The notes under the pieces were generated by a model, which worked only from the letters and a program-made list of their open reading frames with translations, searched no databases and was not told the DNA's origin. Source: a virus. From it: a stretch of DNA of 61,568 nucleotides. Position 1 is the stretch's first letter, and every line of letters starts with the position of its first letter. Of the stretch, positions 29,398 to 37,298 are shown one piece after another. Both the position numbers and the translations under genes were made by a program. The stretch lies in the IMG/VR virus record IMGVR_UViG_3300030107_002736, positions 1 through 61,568 of that record. The stretch is one strand, 5' to 3'.

Positions 29398-29677
29398 CGT
29401 CTTCCTCCTCCGACTCAGGCTCAGCCGCAGGGGCCTCGTCTGCCGGTCTGTCCAACTCCAACCTAAAGTTCTTGTAGGGCATCCCCGCCTTGGAGACGTT
29501 CTCCCACATCGCCACGCGCAATACCGGCATCTGCCCAGTCTTTGCCCGTTCAACCATCGCCTTCAGAAACTCCCTAGTGAATTCGATCTTGCCGACCTCA
29601 CTGGGATGCTTGTCGGTCTTTGCGTACTTGTTCTTAAATACTGCAAAGTCGAGCTTGGGGGCGTTCGCGTAATCCAT
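29381..29677 (-). CDS. SSB-like protein with acidic C-terminal tip
   Basis: A 98-residue protein with a clear RBS (GGAG nine bases before ATG). The core of about 75 residues could be a small OB-type domain. The tail is Ala/Pro/Glu-rich, strongly acidic, and ends in DDGLPF, close to the DDDIPF tip by which bacterial SSB recruits partner proteins. It sits directly downstream of an annealing protein and an exonuclease. I infer a phage single-strand DNA-binding protein for recombination or replication; the core fold itself is not recognised with certainty. Confidence 0.7.
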   Translation of the reverse strand: MDYANAPKLDFAVFKNKYAKTDKHPSEVGKIEFTREFLKAMVERAKTGQMPVLRVAMWENVSKAGMPYKNFRLELDRPADEAPAAEPESEEEDDGLPF

Positions 29678-29679
29678 CG

Positions 29680-30393
29680 TTACTTCTCCTCTGCTTTCGC
29701 ATCGTCAAGTTTAAGTGCTGCTTGTCCTACGTCCTTCAACTGTCTGATCAAGAGAGCCGCTTTCTCCTGGTCCCCACCTTTGATAGCCGCCTTGATGTCG
29801 GCTGTCGTCTTTCCGTCTGGCTCCCAGCCACTCTGATACAGATCGTTGGCCATGGTCCTCAGTTCTGCAACGAAGTCAAGCTCCGGCTCTTCTACCGCCT
29901 CAACCACTGGCTCAGGCACAACCTTGGACTTGGACTTCTTTTTCGGCGCAGACTTCTTGGGTGCTACCGGCTTGGATGACTCCTCATACGGTAGCGCATC
30001 TCCACTATATAGATAATTAGCGAGCCCGTAAAGACTAAAGCACTTTACGAGGCACCTTTGCTTTGCATCACTGACCGCCCTGCTGTCAGGATTGGCAATG
30101 GACTTCATCTTGTAGTCCATGACAGGCAACCACATGTCGCGCTTTACGTCTCCGATGGTCACGGAACAGGTCACCATAGCGGTGCCACCGTTGTAGTACG
30201 TCACATCCCTAGTGACTCCTTGGTCGTCCGTGGTTCCGTGCCACTTCACCTGCAAGTCAGGGTAGTGCTCCATCATTAGTCGCCACGCATGGGACCAACT
30301 CAGGTAAGTCAAACCCATCTTTTCTTCTGTGTACTTCGAGCAGTCAATCTTGGACAGGGTTGCCCAGATCTCCTGCGCTGTTGGCTTAGCCAT
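29680..30393 (-). CDS. Single-strand annealing protein (DUF1071/Sak3-like)
   Basis: A 237-residue protein with GAGGAGAAG before ATG 30393. The N-terminal half contains LTYLSWSHAWRLMMEHYPD, GGTAMVTCSVTIGD and RAVSDAKQRCLVKCFSLYGL, which match the pattern I know for the Rad52-like Sak3 (DUF1071) annealing proteins. The C-terminal part is Lys/Pro-rich and acidic. Such proteins anneal complementary strands resected by a partner exonuclease. The exonuclease gene is directly upstream and an SSB-like gene directly downstream. Confidence 0.75.
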   Translation of the reverse strand: MAKPTAQEIWATLSKIDCSKYTEEKMGLTYLSWSHAWRLMMEHYPDLQVKWHGTTDDQGVTRDVTYYNGGTAMVTCSVTIGDVKRDMWLPVMDYKMKSIANPDSRAVSDAKQRCLVKCFSLYGLANYLYSGDALPYEESSKPVAPKKSAPKKKSKSKVVPEPVVEAVEEPELDFVAELRTMANDLYQSGWEPDGKTTADIKAAIKGGDQEKAALLIRQLKDVGQAALKLDDAKAEEK

Positions 30394-31255
30394 TAGACTT
30401 CTCCTCTGCTTGCCATTGTGAACAAAACTGTGATACATCACACCAAGACTCACACCTTATGTAACGACCTGGAATATCTCTGACATAGTAGCGTCCCGTT
30501 TTCTGCTTATTAATAAACGCCGTTGCGTCCCCCAAGGTGTCAAAGGTCTTGAGCTTTCCTCTTTCGTTTTCCACACCGTAGGTTCCCCGCGACCATCGCT
30601 CTTCCTTGGTGCAGGGTAGTGTGGCCTCCTTGGTGTGCACCTCAACTCTTTGGCGCACAAACCTGTCCCTTCTTTCCGAATGCCAAAGCGGAACGGAAAT
30701 CGGAACAATCATGGATTCTGGATAATTATTTTTACCGGCCCTGGACTGCATCCAGTCTCGGCAAATCGCAACGATAGTTAAGCTCTTCGCTTCCCTTCCG
30801 TTCTGCTCCAGAAGCCATGCGTACATGTTGAGTTGGGCTTCCCAGTCAGGCTTAAGCGCCTTCTGCACCGTGTAGACTGACGTAACCTTGTAGTCTGTAA
30901 GGTGCCCATCTTTATCTAGGTCAATCGCCCCCGATATGGTGACGCCCTCGCACTCACCAAAAAGCCTCTGCTCAACAATACCATCTCCGTACTTTTCCAA
31001 GGTGTTGTGTACACTCGTACCTAAAAGCATCCACACCCTGTCGCGAACATCAGCAGACAGTTTGTCCTCATGCTCGGCACGAAGCCTTGCGATCTGAGGT
31101 GGCTGAAGAAGCCCTGTCACACTGAAGTCTGCATCCCCCTTGGAGTACGAATCATCCTCCATGGCCCTGACAAATGCGTCAGGTGCCCCGTACTGATTGG
31201 TTAATGTCACTCTGTTCTCCACACACCAAAGGTGTCGTTGTCTATTCTGCGACAT
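30386..31255 (-). CDS. Cas4/RecB-like PDDEXK exonuclease with probable Fe-S cluster
   Basis: A 289-residue protein. Nuclease motifs are visible: H83 in GTSVHNTLEKYG, D112 in GAIDL, D121-x-K123 in LTDYK, and Q141xxxY145 in QLNMYAWLL. One N-terminal Cys (C11) plus C268, C272 and C278 match the Cys layout that holds an iron-sulfur cluster in Cas4 and AddB. Expected activity: resection of DNA ends to provide substrate for the annealing protein encoded next (8-base overlap). Confidence 0.8.
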   Translation of the reverse strand: MSQNRQRHLWCVENRVTLTNQYGAPDAFVRAMEDDSYSKGDADFSVTGLLQPPQIARLRAEHEDKLSADVRDRVWMLLGTSVHNTLEKYGDGIVEQRLFGECEGVTISGAIDLDKDGHLTDYKVTSVYTVQKALKPDWEAQLNMYAWLLEQNGREAKSLTIVAICRDWMQSRAGKNNYPESMIVPISVPLWHSERRDRFVRQRVEVHTKEATLPCTKEERWSRGTYGVENERGKLKTFDTLGDATAFINKQKTGRYYVRDIPGRYIRCESWCDVSQFCSQWQAEEKSNG

Positions 31256-31446
31256 GCGAAAACCCTACCCCACTTACTGCCGTAGCGGTGGCATGCCGAT
31301 CTCAACGCTGACTCATTCCTTCCGTCGTCAGGCCAGATGAATGACTGCCCCACCTCAAGCTCCTCCAGACTCTTAGCAACTCGTACAGAACGAGAGCTTT
31401 GTGCCGGAGGTAGTGGTACGTCGTCTCTTATTTCTCCGTACTTCAT
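31207..31446 (-). CDS. Small hypothetical protein, paralogue of the upstream gene
   Basis: A 79-residue protein with a strong RBS (GGAGGG). Its last 50 residues resemble those of the 86-residue upstream neighbour: both have a SLEE or PLET start, a central Ala-rich helix with a Lys/Arg turn, and end in G[VI]WR. The pair probably arose by tandem duplication. It overlaps the exonuclease gene by 49 bases. Function unknown. Confidence 0.65.
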   Translation of the reverse strand: MKYGEIRDDVPLPPAQSSRSVRVAKSLEELEVGQSFIWPDDGRNESALRSACHRYGSKWGRVFACRRIDNDTFGVWRTE

Positions 31447-31703
31447 TGAACCCTCCAGATTCCAATGCCGTAGTCAGTCACCCTGACACTAAATTTCTTG
31501 CCAAGTTTTTTTGATGTTCTCCAAGCGTAGCTTCTCACGGCGGCAATCCTTTCTGCCGCTTCGGATGGACCCATCGGAAGCTCAATAAGGCCATCAACCC
31601 CTATCGTTTCTAGGGGCAGGTCACCCCACTTCTTCTTCCGTCCAGGGTTCGGGGGCGGAGGCCCCACGTTCTCGTAAACCCTGAACCTTCTCTCTTCAGA
31701 CAT
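31443..31703 (-). CDS. Small hypothetical protein, paralogue of the downstream gene
   Basis: An 86-residue basic protein with a Pro-rich linker near residues 14-25 and a compact C-terminal domain ending GIGIWRVQ. ATGA coupling to the next gene. The shared C-terminal pattern with the 79-residue neighbour suggests a small domain used twice. No function assigned. Confidence 0.65.
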   Translation of the reverse strand: MSEERRFRVYENVGPPPPNPGRKKKWGDLPLETIGVDGLIELPMGPSEAAERIAAVRSYAWRTSKKLGKKFSVRVTDYGIGIWRVQ

Positions 31704-31923
31704 CTGCGTTTTCGTAGAAGTCTTCCAACTCTATTTGCAATTCGTCATCGCCTTCACTGCGAAGGCTCTCGTCAACTGCTGAGGCGTTCACCGCTCGCTT
31801 GACCGTGTAAATAGCCTTTATGGCTATCTCTGCTTCCTTGTGGGTCAGGGCGATGAACGGACCCTGGTCCTGCAACCGCCGGACATCGTTAAGGTTCATT
31901 GATTCGTAAACTTTTACAGCCAC
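31696..31923 (-). CDS. Small hypothetical protein, first gene of the recombination cluster
   Basis: A 75-residue acidic protein. I chose the GTG start at 31923 because AAGGAGG lies five bases upstream; an internal ATG nine codons later lacks this. The middle is helical (HKEAEIAIKAIYTVKRAV). It is the promoter-proximal gene of the leftward cluster and overlaps its follower by 8 bases. Function unknown. Confidence 0.65.
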   Translation of the reverse strand: MAVKVYESMNLNDVRRLQDQGPFIALTHKEAEIAIKAIYTVKRAVNASAVDESLRSEGDDELQIELEDFYENADV

Positions 31924-31993
31924 AACTACCTCCTTTTGTTAAGTTGCCAAACGGAGTGAACACGGTTATCGTGGTATCCGTTAAGCGAGGGAA
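31924..31993. promoter_or_regulatory. Divergent intergenic region with nested inverted repeat
   Basis: Seventy bases separate the leftward recombination cluster from the rightward RusA and primase-helicase genes. An inverted repeat (AACGGA at about 31951 with TCCGTT ending about 31982) encloses a smaller one (CACG/CGTG). Both transcription units must start here or nearby, so operator function is likely. I see no convincing -35/-10 pair. Confidence 0.4.
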
Positions 31994-32464
31994 ATGATAC
32001 TTGAACGTGATATGAAACGCAAGCCCATCGACAAAGATCCGTGCTGTGTTACGATAGTAGGTGAACCGGCATCAAAAGCCAACTCACGAAGGCTCGTAAC
32101 AGTCAAGGGCAGGGCAATGTTTATCAAGTCAAAGAAGGCCTTGAACTACAAGAGGGCCTTCGAGTTACAGTGTCCTGTTCGTGAACCGCTTTACGAAAAG
32201 GGTCAGGATCTGGTAGTGGCTATGAAAATCTACTACAAAACCAGAAGACCAGACCTAGATGAATCACTAATCCTTGATTTACTAGAAGGATTTGTCTATG
32301 AAAACGATAGACAAGTAAAGCTAAAGTATATCTCTTGGGGATTAGATAAGGTTAACCCTAGAACAGAGATAGTAATATCTACTATAGATAATAAAGAGTT
32401 AGTTATTAATACTTTGTTAGAGATAGTAGAAAAGGAAACTGGAGAGGATGCAGGTATCGAATGA
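31994..32464 (+). CDS. RusA-like Holliday junction resolvase
   Basis: A 156-residue protein with the RusA signature RRPDLDESLILDLLEGFVYE followed by NDRQV, giving the conserved acidic residues that hold the metal. N-terminal basic residues before GEPASKANSRR match the family pattern for substrate binding. RusA enzymes cut four-way junctions formed during recombination or replication, useful before packaging. It overlaps the primase-helicase start by 17 bases. Confidence 0.8.
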   Translation: MILERDMKRKPIDKDPCCVTIVGEPASKANSRRLVTVKGRAMFIKSKKALNYKRAFELQCPVREPLYEKGQDLVVAMKIYYKTRRPDLDESLILDLLEGFVYENDRQVKLKYISWGLDKVNPRTEIVISTIDNKELVINTLLEIVEKETGEDAGIE

Positions 32465-34202
32465 GATAAAGCGTTTAGGCTCCGGCCTCAGGGTCGGTCA
32501 GCACAAACGAGCATGTCCTGAGTGTCAGGGCACAAGAACAAAGAACAGAAAAGACAAGCCACTTTCGATCAAGGTGGACACGGAGGGAGTGCAGTACATG
32601 TGCCACCATTGTGGTACAGAGGGAGGGTGGATGCACAACAATTCAACCATAGGTGTTACGGATTACAGAAGGGAGCCAAAGATGCAGTCGAAGCCAATTG
32701 TTATTGAGAAGAAGACAGTGAATGAGGTGGCACTAGCATACCTCAGAGACAGGAAGATTTCGGACGAAGTAATTGAGAAGCACACAGTGTGCTCTGAGTA
32801 CAGGTTCAACGGCACGGTCACCCCTGCGGTTGGATTCCTGTACACCAAGGGCGACACAATTGAAGCCGCAAAGTGGAGGAGCGCGGACGGCAAGAAGCAC
32901 TTCTCACAAGAAAATGTATGCACAGATTTCTTTAATTTAGATAGCTACGTTGACGGCAACGACATCCTCATCTGTGAGGGTGAGATGGATGCGCTGGCGT
33001 GGATGAGTTGCGACCTTCCTGAGAACCTTACCGTACTGTCCATACCCAACGGGGCACCGGCAGGGGTTAAGGACGGGAAGATTGACCCCAAGGATGACAA
33101 GAAGTTCGGGTACATCTGGAGGGCAGAGAGGCAGTTGGCTACGGCTGGCAGGGTCCTGCTCAATACAGATAACGATGGGCCTGGCACCGCACTACAGAAG
33201 GAGATCATTCGCCGTATCGGTGGCTCAAAGGCTTGGGTTATCTCCTTAGGTGAGTACAAGGATGCCGCTGAGGCTATAGCTGACAAGGGCACCACCTTCC
33301 TAGAGAACGCCTTAGACAACGCCACGGTCCTGCCGATCATTGGTGTCCACACGGTGAACGACATCTTTGATTCGGTCGTGAACCTGTACGAGCAGGGCCA
33401 AGTGAAGGGTGCATCCACGGGCTTAACCTCCTTGGATGAGTACATGCAGGTGCCCGCCGGTATGCTTACGATAGTGACGGGCTTTCCTGCATCCGGTAAG
33501 TCGGATCTGATTGACCAGATCTGCGTTAACCTGGCCAAGAGTCATAACTGGAAAACAGTTTTCTGTAGCTTTGAGAAGCCAGCCAACTACCACTATGCAC
33601 AGCTCGCACAGAAGGTGGTTGACCGCCCGTTCTTTACGGACAAGAGCGTCAACCGCATGACCCAAGAAGAGATGGAATTCGCTAGACAGGTCATGGAGGA
33701 CTCCTTCGTGTTCATGGACAGCCGTGGTGGTGGAGCTATGGACATCGACAGCATACTCAGCAAGGCCTCTGAGTGCGTTCTGCGGTACGGCAGTCGCATA
33801 CTGGTTATCGACCCCTATAACTACATCGACATGGGTGGAGGGCGTGAGACAGATGCCATCAGCCAGATGCTCACGAAGATTCAGCAGTGGGCTAAGAATC
33901 ATGATGCACATGTGTTCTTCATTGCGCACCCTGCCAAGCTCTCCAGTGAGCGCAGGAGTGGGAAGAAGGTTGTCGTTACTGGGTTGGACATAAGCGGATC
34001 TCACACATGGTTCAGTAAGGCAGACATAGGACTCACGGTATGGAGGCACCCCAAGGACGAAGAGCCACCTGAGGCTCACGTTTGGAAGGCCCGTTGGAAC
34101 TGGGTGGGCAAGAACGGATCATGCCCATTGCACTACGATGTGAACAGCGGTCGGTGGCATGACTTCAGCCCCGCCTTTGATGATTACGACTGGGAGTTCT
34201 GA
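32448..34202 (+). CDS. Primase-helicase (T7 gp4-like)
   Basis: A 584-residue bifunctional replication protein. The zinc-binding primase domain has C23, C26, C52 and C55. The Toprim core shows EGEMDAL near residue 176 and NTDNDG near 238. The helicase domain has Walker A GFPASGKS near 344, Walker B VIDPYN near 452, and an FFIAHPAK motif. It would unwind DNA at the fork and make primers. No phage DNA polymerase gene is present, so it probably works with the host replisome. Confidence 0.9.
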   Translation: MQVSNEIKRLGSGLRVGQHKRACPECQGTRTKNRKDKPLSIKVDTEGVQYMCHHCGTEGGWMHNNSTIGVTDYRREPKMQSKPIVIEKKTVNEVALAYLRDRKISDEVIEKHTVCSEYRFNGTVTPAVGFLYTKGDTIEAAKWRSADGKKHFSQENVCTDFFNLDSYVDGNDILICEGEMDALAWMSCDLPENLTVLSIPNGAPAGVKDGKIDPKDDKKFGYIWRAERQLATAGRVLLNTDNDGPGTALQKEIIRRIGGSKAWVISLGEYKDAAEAIADKGTTFLENALDNATVLPIIGVHTVNDIFDSVVNLYEQGQVKGASTGLTSLDEYMQVPAGMLTIVTGFPASGKSDLIDQICVNLAKSHNWKTVFCSFEKPANYHYAQLAQKVVDRPFFTDKSVNRMTQEEMEFARQVMEDSFVFMDSRGGGAMDIDSILSKASECVLRYGSRILVIDPYNYIDMGGGRETDAISQMLTKIQQWAKNHDAHVFFIAHPAKLSSERRSGKKVVVTGLDISGSHTWFSKADIGLTVWRHPKDEEPPEAHVWKARWNWVGKNGSCPLHYDVNSGRWHDFSPAFDDYDWEF

Positions 34203-34293
34203 CAAGGTGTCAGGTGTCAGAGCTGCAGATACTCAAAACCAGAAATATTTTTATCTGAGTGCAGCAGGGGGTCGCCAGTAGTTCTGACCCCTC

Positions 34294-34343
34294 CCCCGTC
34301 TCTAGGTTTTTCTCGCGAAAGTCGTACCTAGGGGCGGGGTTTC
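34294..34343 (+). terminator. Probable intrinsic terminator after primase-helicase
   Basis: CCCCG (34294-34298) pairs with CGGGG (34335-34339) and CTAGGT (34302-34307) with ACCTAG (34326-34331), leaving a small internal loop, followed by TTTCTGTTT on the plus strand. A second weaker hairpin (34266-34292) lies just before it. The region separates two convergent transcription units. Confidence 0.55.
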
Positions 34344-34352
34344 TGTTTAGAG

Positions 34353-34640
34353 CTACTCCCCATAGAGAAAGTCTATCCAGCTACTAGTTGTGATGAACGC
34401 GGGCGTACCATCACCCGCCCATGCACCTAGTTGGTTGTAGTCAAAGTATTCAAAGGCCTCGTCTCTGGTAGAGCCATTGTCTATGAGCTTCTGGATAACC
34501 TTCTCCTTGTCATAAACGACAATCCTTGGGAGGCCAAACCTCTCCAAGACTCCCGCAATACAGTCGTCGTAGCCATCCATCGTAAGTGCTACGCTGTCGT
34601 CGCCAAGGTGCATCTGCACCCTCTCCATGTGATTAGACAT
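34353..34640 (-). CDS. Small conserved-type phage protein
   Basis: A 95-residue acidic protein starting at ATG 34640 with AGGAGGGGGAG upstream. The pattern DDCIAGVLERFGLPRIVVYD, then RDEAFEYFDYN, then GTPAFI is one I recall from many small proteins in phage early regions, with no known function. The start overlaps the stop of the 23-residue peptide gene before it. Confidence 0.65.
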   Translation of the reverse strand: MSNHMERVQMHLGDDSVALTMDGYDDCIAGVLERFGLPRIVVYDKEKVIQKLIDNGSTRDEAFEYFDYNQLGAWAGDGTPAFITTSSWIDFLYGE

Positions 34641-34711
34641 CACTCCCCCTCCTGCTGAATAGTTAAAAAGATGTACAGCACTAAAAGAAAAACACCGAAT
34701 ACAATTTCCAT
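34640..34711 (-). CDS. 23-residue transmembrane peptide
   Basis: A tiny gene with a strong GAGGT ribosome binding site six bases before ATG 34711 and a stop that overlaps the next ATG (TGATG). Its sequence is one hydrophobic helix (FGVFLLVLYIFLTI) with a polar C-terminus. Perfect coupling on both sides supports translation. It could insert into the inner membrane; role unknown. Confidence 0.5.
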   Translation of the reverse strand: MEIVFGVFLLVLYIFLTIQQEGE

Positions 34712-34714
34712 TTG

Positions 34715-34849
34715 TTACCTCACGATAGAGCCGAGAAACAAAGAGAGCACTACAAGGTCAAGGATAAAGTCCAATGACTGAATAACTAATACGAGTACAG
34801 CGGCAACGCACAGCCAACCCAGCAGCGACTCAAGAATATTTTTATTCAT
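34715..34849 (-). CDS. 44-residue membrane protein
   Basis: A small gene starting two bases after the preceding stop. It is almost entirely hydrophobic with two possible membrane segments (LLGWLCVAAVLVLVI and LDLVVLSLFLGSIV). It is followed by the 23-residue membrane peptide gene. The pair may encode an accessory membrane function such as exclusion or lysis modulation, by inference only. Confidence 0.5.
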   Translation of the reverse strand: MNKNILESLLGWLCVAAVLVLVIQSLDFILDLVVLSLFLGSIVR

Positions 34850-34851
34850 CT

Positions 34852-35481
34852 TCAGGACTTTGTTTTGTTTTGTGTATACCCAGCCATTAAAGATCTGTAA
34901 CTAAAGTTCTTGCCAAGGGCTTCTTCGATTCCAATCTGCTCTGTTTCAAACCCCAACACCCCACCCTCAGGGTGCCTGTAATAGCACACAGCACTGACGG
35001 TAGCCTGACCATAGACAAACCGGCGGCCAAGCTCAGTCAGCCTCCACATCCCCGAAGAACGCTTGTCCTGCAAAGGGTCCTTGGACATACGCTCAATGAG
35101 CCCCCAGTACCGAAGCTTTGCGTAGTCTCCACCGCCATTGATTGCGCCAGAAGATGGAACGTGATGGTATCTGCGTAGGGACTCACTCTTGGATACATAA
35201 GACGGAAGATTGCTTTTCTTTGTGTCCATGTAGGCAAGCCAACAAAGAACCCTAGCGTATGATCCCATCTTGTAGGCGTACACCTTACTCCTGCCCCCAC
35301 ACAAGGTGCACTTTGAGATAGGTTGCCTAGAGAGTTCTCTAAGCTCGTCCAAAGGGGTGGAAAAGCTGTCGGGGTACTGAAACGCCTCGGGGTCATTGAC
35401 GGGTTCTCTCGCTTCGTCGAACAGCGATGTCTGTCTCTCGTCACGCATTGCGTCCTCTAACCAATCGTTCAACTGAGCCAT
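34852..35481 (-). CDS. Hypothetical protein with zinc site and winged-helix-like C-terminus
   Basis: A 209-residue protein. A CTLCGG motif near residue 58 may form half a zinc site. The region around residues 115-155 (KLRYWGLIERM, then GMWRLTELGRRFV) resembles a winged-helix domain of the kind seen in small phage regulators. It is the first gene of a leftward unit that also encodes the two tiny membrane proteins. Regulation or DNA-binding role inferred. Confidence 0.55.
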   Translation of the reverse strand: MAQLNDWLEDAMRDERQTSLFDEAREPVNDPEAFQYPDSFSTPLDELRELSRQPISKCTLCGGRSKVYAYKMGSYARVLCWLAYMDTKKSNLPSYVSKSESLRRYHHVPSSGAINGGGDYAKLRYWGLIERMSKDPLQDKRSSGMWRLTELGRRFVYGQATVSAVCYYRHPEGGVLGFETEQIGIEEALGKNFSYRSLMAGYTQNKTKS

Positions 35482-35640
35482 GTTTACTCGCTCCTCTCTT
35501 AGAAATTTTAATTTAAATAACTTAAACCCAGAAAAATATTTTCATATTACCCAGTTTCTAGTACACCTTTATTGACTATCCTTACATTAGTTCATATCAT
35601 TCATGGCATACTACGATCCTCCTCTCTCGTAGTGGTTAAC
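35482..35640 (-). promoter_or_regulatory. AT-rich leader region of a leftward transcription unit
   Basis: An AT-rich stretch of 159 bases between a leftward terminator and the next leftward gene. It should hold the promoter for the 35481-34353 unit. I see AT-rich -10-like hexamers (for example TAATAT on the minus strand) but no matching -35, so the site is not defined. No gene is visible. Confidence 0.35.
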
Positions 35641-35677
35641 AAAAAAGGTGATGCACCCTCCTCCTGTGCGTCCCACC
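35641..35677 (-). terminator. Intrinsic terminator of the long leftward operon
   Basis: On the minus strand, GGTG plus ACGCAC pair with GTGCAT plus CACC around an AGGAGGAGG loop (two-base bulge), followed by TTTTTTG. It lies just after the stop of the 207-residue YkgJ-like gene at 35688, where the long leftward gene array ends. Confidence 0.65.
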
Positions 35678-35687
35678 CCTTGGTTAG

Positions 35688-36311
35688 TCAGTCAGGCTCC
35701 GGCTCACTACCCAAGGGGTTTTTTGTTTGACCGAACAACTCCATCACATCTAGCCACTCGTCTGCGGGGACGGGCTCGTAAGAGGGGCCTTCAGAGTTGA
35801 ACCTCGCGATTGTAGGCACACGCTTGGCAAACTCCGTCTCCGCTCTTGTTAGCATCACCCTGTACCCATGCCCAACGACAAAGCAGGCTCCCCCTTCATT
35901 AACCACTTGGTCGGCAACCTTGCTCAGGTGCCTAGATTCTTTCCAGTCTGGCTTGGATTCCGTGTCGGTGTAAATAACTAAACCATTACCCAGGCCGTCG
36001 TTATGATTCTCTATCACAGCTACGCCACCCGCCCTGTCAGGCCTGTCGTCTAATGTGCCCTTGCCGTCCAGCCACATACAGGCAAAGAGTTGACACTCGG
36101 CAGGGTGCTCGCCGTAGATGCCACACCCCTCGCTTGTTAGGTGCTCGCACTGTACTCCGGCAGGTTTGTCCAGCTCGCGAATGTACATGGCGGTGCAACA
36201 CTCCGTGCAAGGCCCACACTTACGAAGCCTGCCCTGTGGCAATTTGGGATTGATCACAAGGCCTTTCCTGTTCCTGACCCAACCCTTCCTCTCCTTCCGC
36301 ATCCTTTTCAT
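35688..36311 (-). CDS. YkgJ-like cysteine-cluster protein
   Basis: A 207-residue protein with CGPCTECC near residue 32, then CEHLTSEGCGIY and CQLFACMW. This CxxCxxCC-type arrangement is that of the YkgJ family, thought to bind zinc or an iron-sulfur cluster. The N-terminus is strongly basic. It is the last gene before the terminator. Family function is not established. Confidence 0.7.
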   Translation of the reverse strand: MKRMRKERKGWVRNRKGLVINPKLPQGRLRKCGPCTECCTAMYIRELDKPAGVQCEHLTSEGCGIYGEHPAECQLFACMWLDGKGTLDDRPDRAGGVAVIENHNDGLGNGLVIYTDTESKPDWKESRHLSKVADQVVNEGGACFVVGHGYRVMLTRAETEFAKRVPTIARFNSEGPSYEPVPADEWLDVMELFGQTKNPLGSEPEPD

Positions 36312-36322
36312 ACTCGCTCCTC

Positions 36323-36715
36323 CTAGTTGATACCGCCCTCACCAAAAGAACTTTCCAGTTCATAGCTTTGTGTCTCCTCGTGAAGCTCAGCCATTGCCTC
36401 CTCTAGTTGTTCATCCTCTTGAAACAACTCAACCATCTTGGGCATCACACTGTAGAAATTGTTGAGAAACGGCATCAGTGTGGCACCGACGTGCTCAATA
36501 AACCTTTCCAAGTTCTCTTCGGACTCCATGTCCGCATCCTCGCCGCCCATCTTATCACTGAAGTCGTTCATCTCTTCGTTTAGTTGTGCCCCAAGGTTAA
36601 AGATGTCAGCCATGAGGTTATACATCTTTGTGCTGTGAACAACCTTCTTAGTATGAAGCTCCAACGCCCGCTTACTCATATCTCTTTCGCGCTTGTGTCG
36701 CCGCCTCTGGTTCAT
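36323..36715 (-). CDS. Acidic helical hypothetical protein
   Basis: A 130-residue protein with AGGAGGA before its ATG. After a basic N-terminus it is acidic and helical, with Met-rich segments and long Glu runs near the C-terminus. No domain recognised. Acidic phage proteins of this kind sometimes mimic DNA or bind host factors, but nothing here shows that. Confidence 0.6.
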   Translation of the reverse strand: MNQRRRHKRERDMSKRALELHTKKVVHSTKMYNLMADIFNLGAQLNEEMNDFSDKMGGEDADMESEENLERFIEHVGATLMPFLNNFYSVMPKMVELFQEDEQLEEAMAELHEETQSYELESSFGEGGIN

Positions 36716-36723
36716 GCGTCCTC

Positions 36724-37074
36724 CTAGTAGTGAGTGTTGCTAAAGAACTTCTTGATTAATCCCAGGAACCAAGAAAAAATATTTATCATACGCCTGGAGC
36801 TGTCGGCAATTGCCGTAACGAAACGACGATTGCCAGATCTCTTCCAGCTAAACGCCTCAATGCTCTGGCATTTAGCTCGGGACATTGGACCGTTGCAGAT
36901 CTCAGGAGAATCCCAACAGTCAAAGGTCATACTGCAACCCCTGTTCTTGCAGGCGTAGAGTTCCATGTACCCTGCCTTGCACACTAGCACGGGGTCGTGG
37001 CCTTTCTTGACGGCACTCCTTATGGACCGGCGAACAAGACGCTTGGCACTCTTGGTCCTGACTCCTTCGTTCAT
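36724..37074 (-). CDS. Cys-containing basic hypothetical protein with C-terminal hydrophobic segment
   Basis: A 116-residue protein with an Arg/Lys-rich N-terminus, a Cys-rich middle (CKNRGCSMTFDC, later C near PEIC and AKC) that could bind a metal, and a hydrophobic C-terminal helix (MINIFSWFLGLIKKFF). Overlaps its upstream neighbour by four bases. Function unknown. Confidence 0.55.
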   Translation of the reverse strand: MNEGVRTKSAKRLVRRSIRSAVKKGHDPVLVCKAGYMELYACKNRGCSMTFDCWDSPEICNGPMSRAKCQSIEAFSWKRSGNRRFVTAIADSSRRMINIFSWFLGLIKKFFSNTHY

Positions 37075-37298
37075 TCTGAATCCTTGTATTGAAGATGTTC
37101 TAGGGGATCTACGAGCGCGTCCCAGTCTGGTGCAAACCCTAGCCCTTTGTCACCGAACAGGCCAGAGAAGGCCATCTCCATCCGCGTGGGCATAACGTGT
37201 ACCGTGTTGCAGGACTCGCAACATCTACCCTTGCGAACAGGTGCCGCATTGTGGTCAGCCCCAAAGATTCCTCCGTCACAAATTGCACACTTAGCCAT
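37071..37298 (-). CDS. Zinc-ribbon-like small protein
   Basis: A 75-residue protein with CAIC near residue 4 and CCESC near residue 26, spaced as in a zinc ribbon with a GIFGADHNAAPVR turn between them. The C-terminal half is acidic. Its ATG lies in the last codons of the 44-residue gene before it. Function unknown. Confidence 0.6.
   Translation of the reverse strand: MAKCAICDGGIFGADHNAAPVRKGRCCESCNTVHVMPTRMEMAFSGLFGDKGLGFAPDWDALVDPLEHLQYKDSE

Noticed and set aside
35572-35600. Plus-strand promoter TTGACT-N17-TATCAT
   Set aside because: The hexamers are acceptable, but all genes around it are on the minus strand and no plus-strand product is visible. Chance occurrence in AT-rich DNA is likely.
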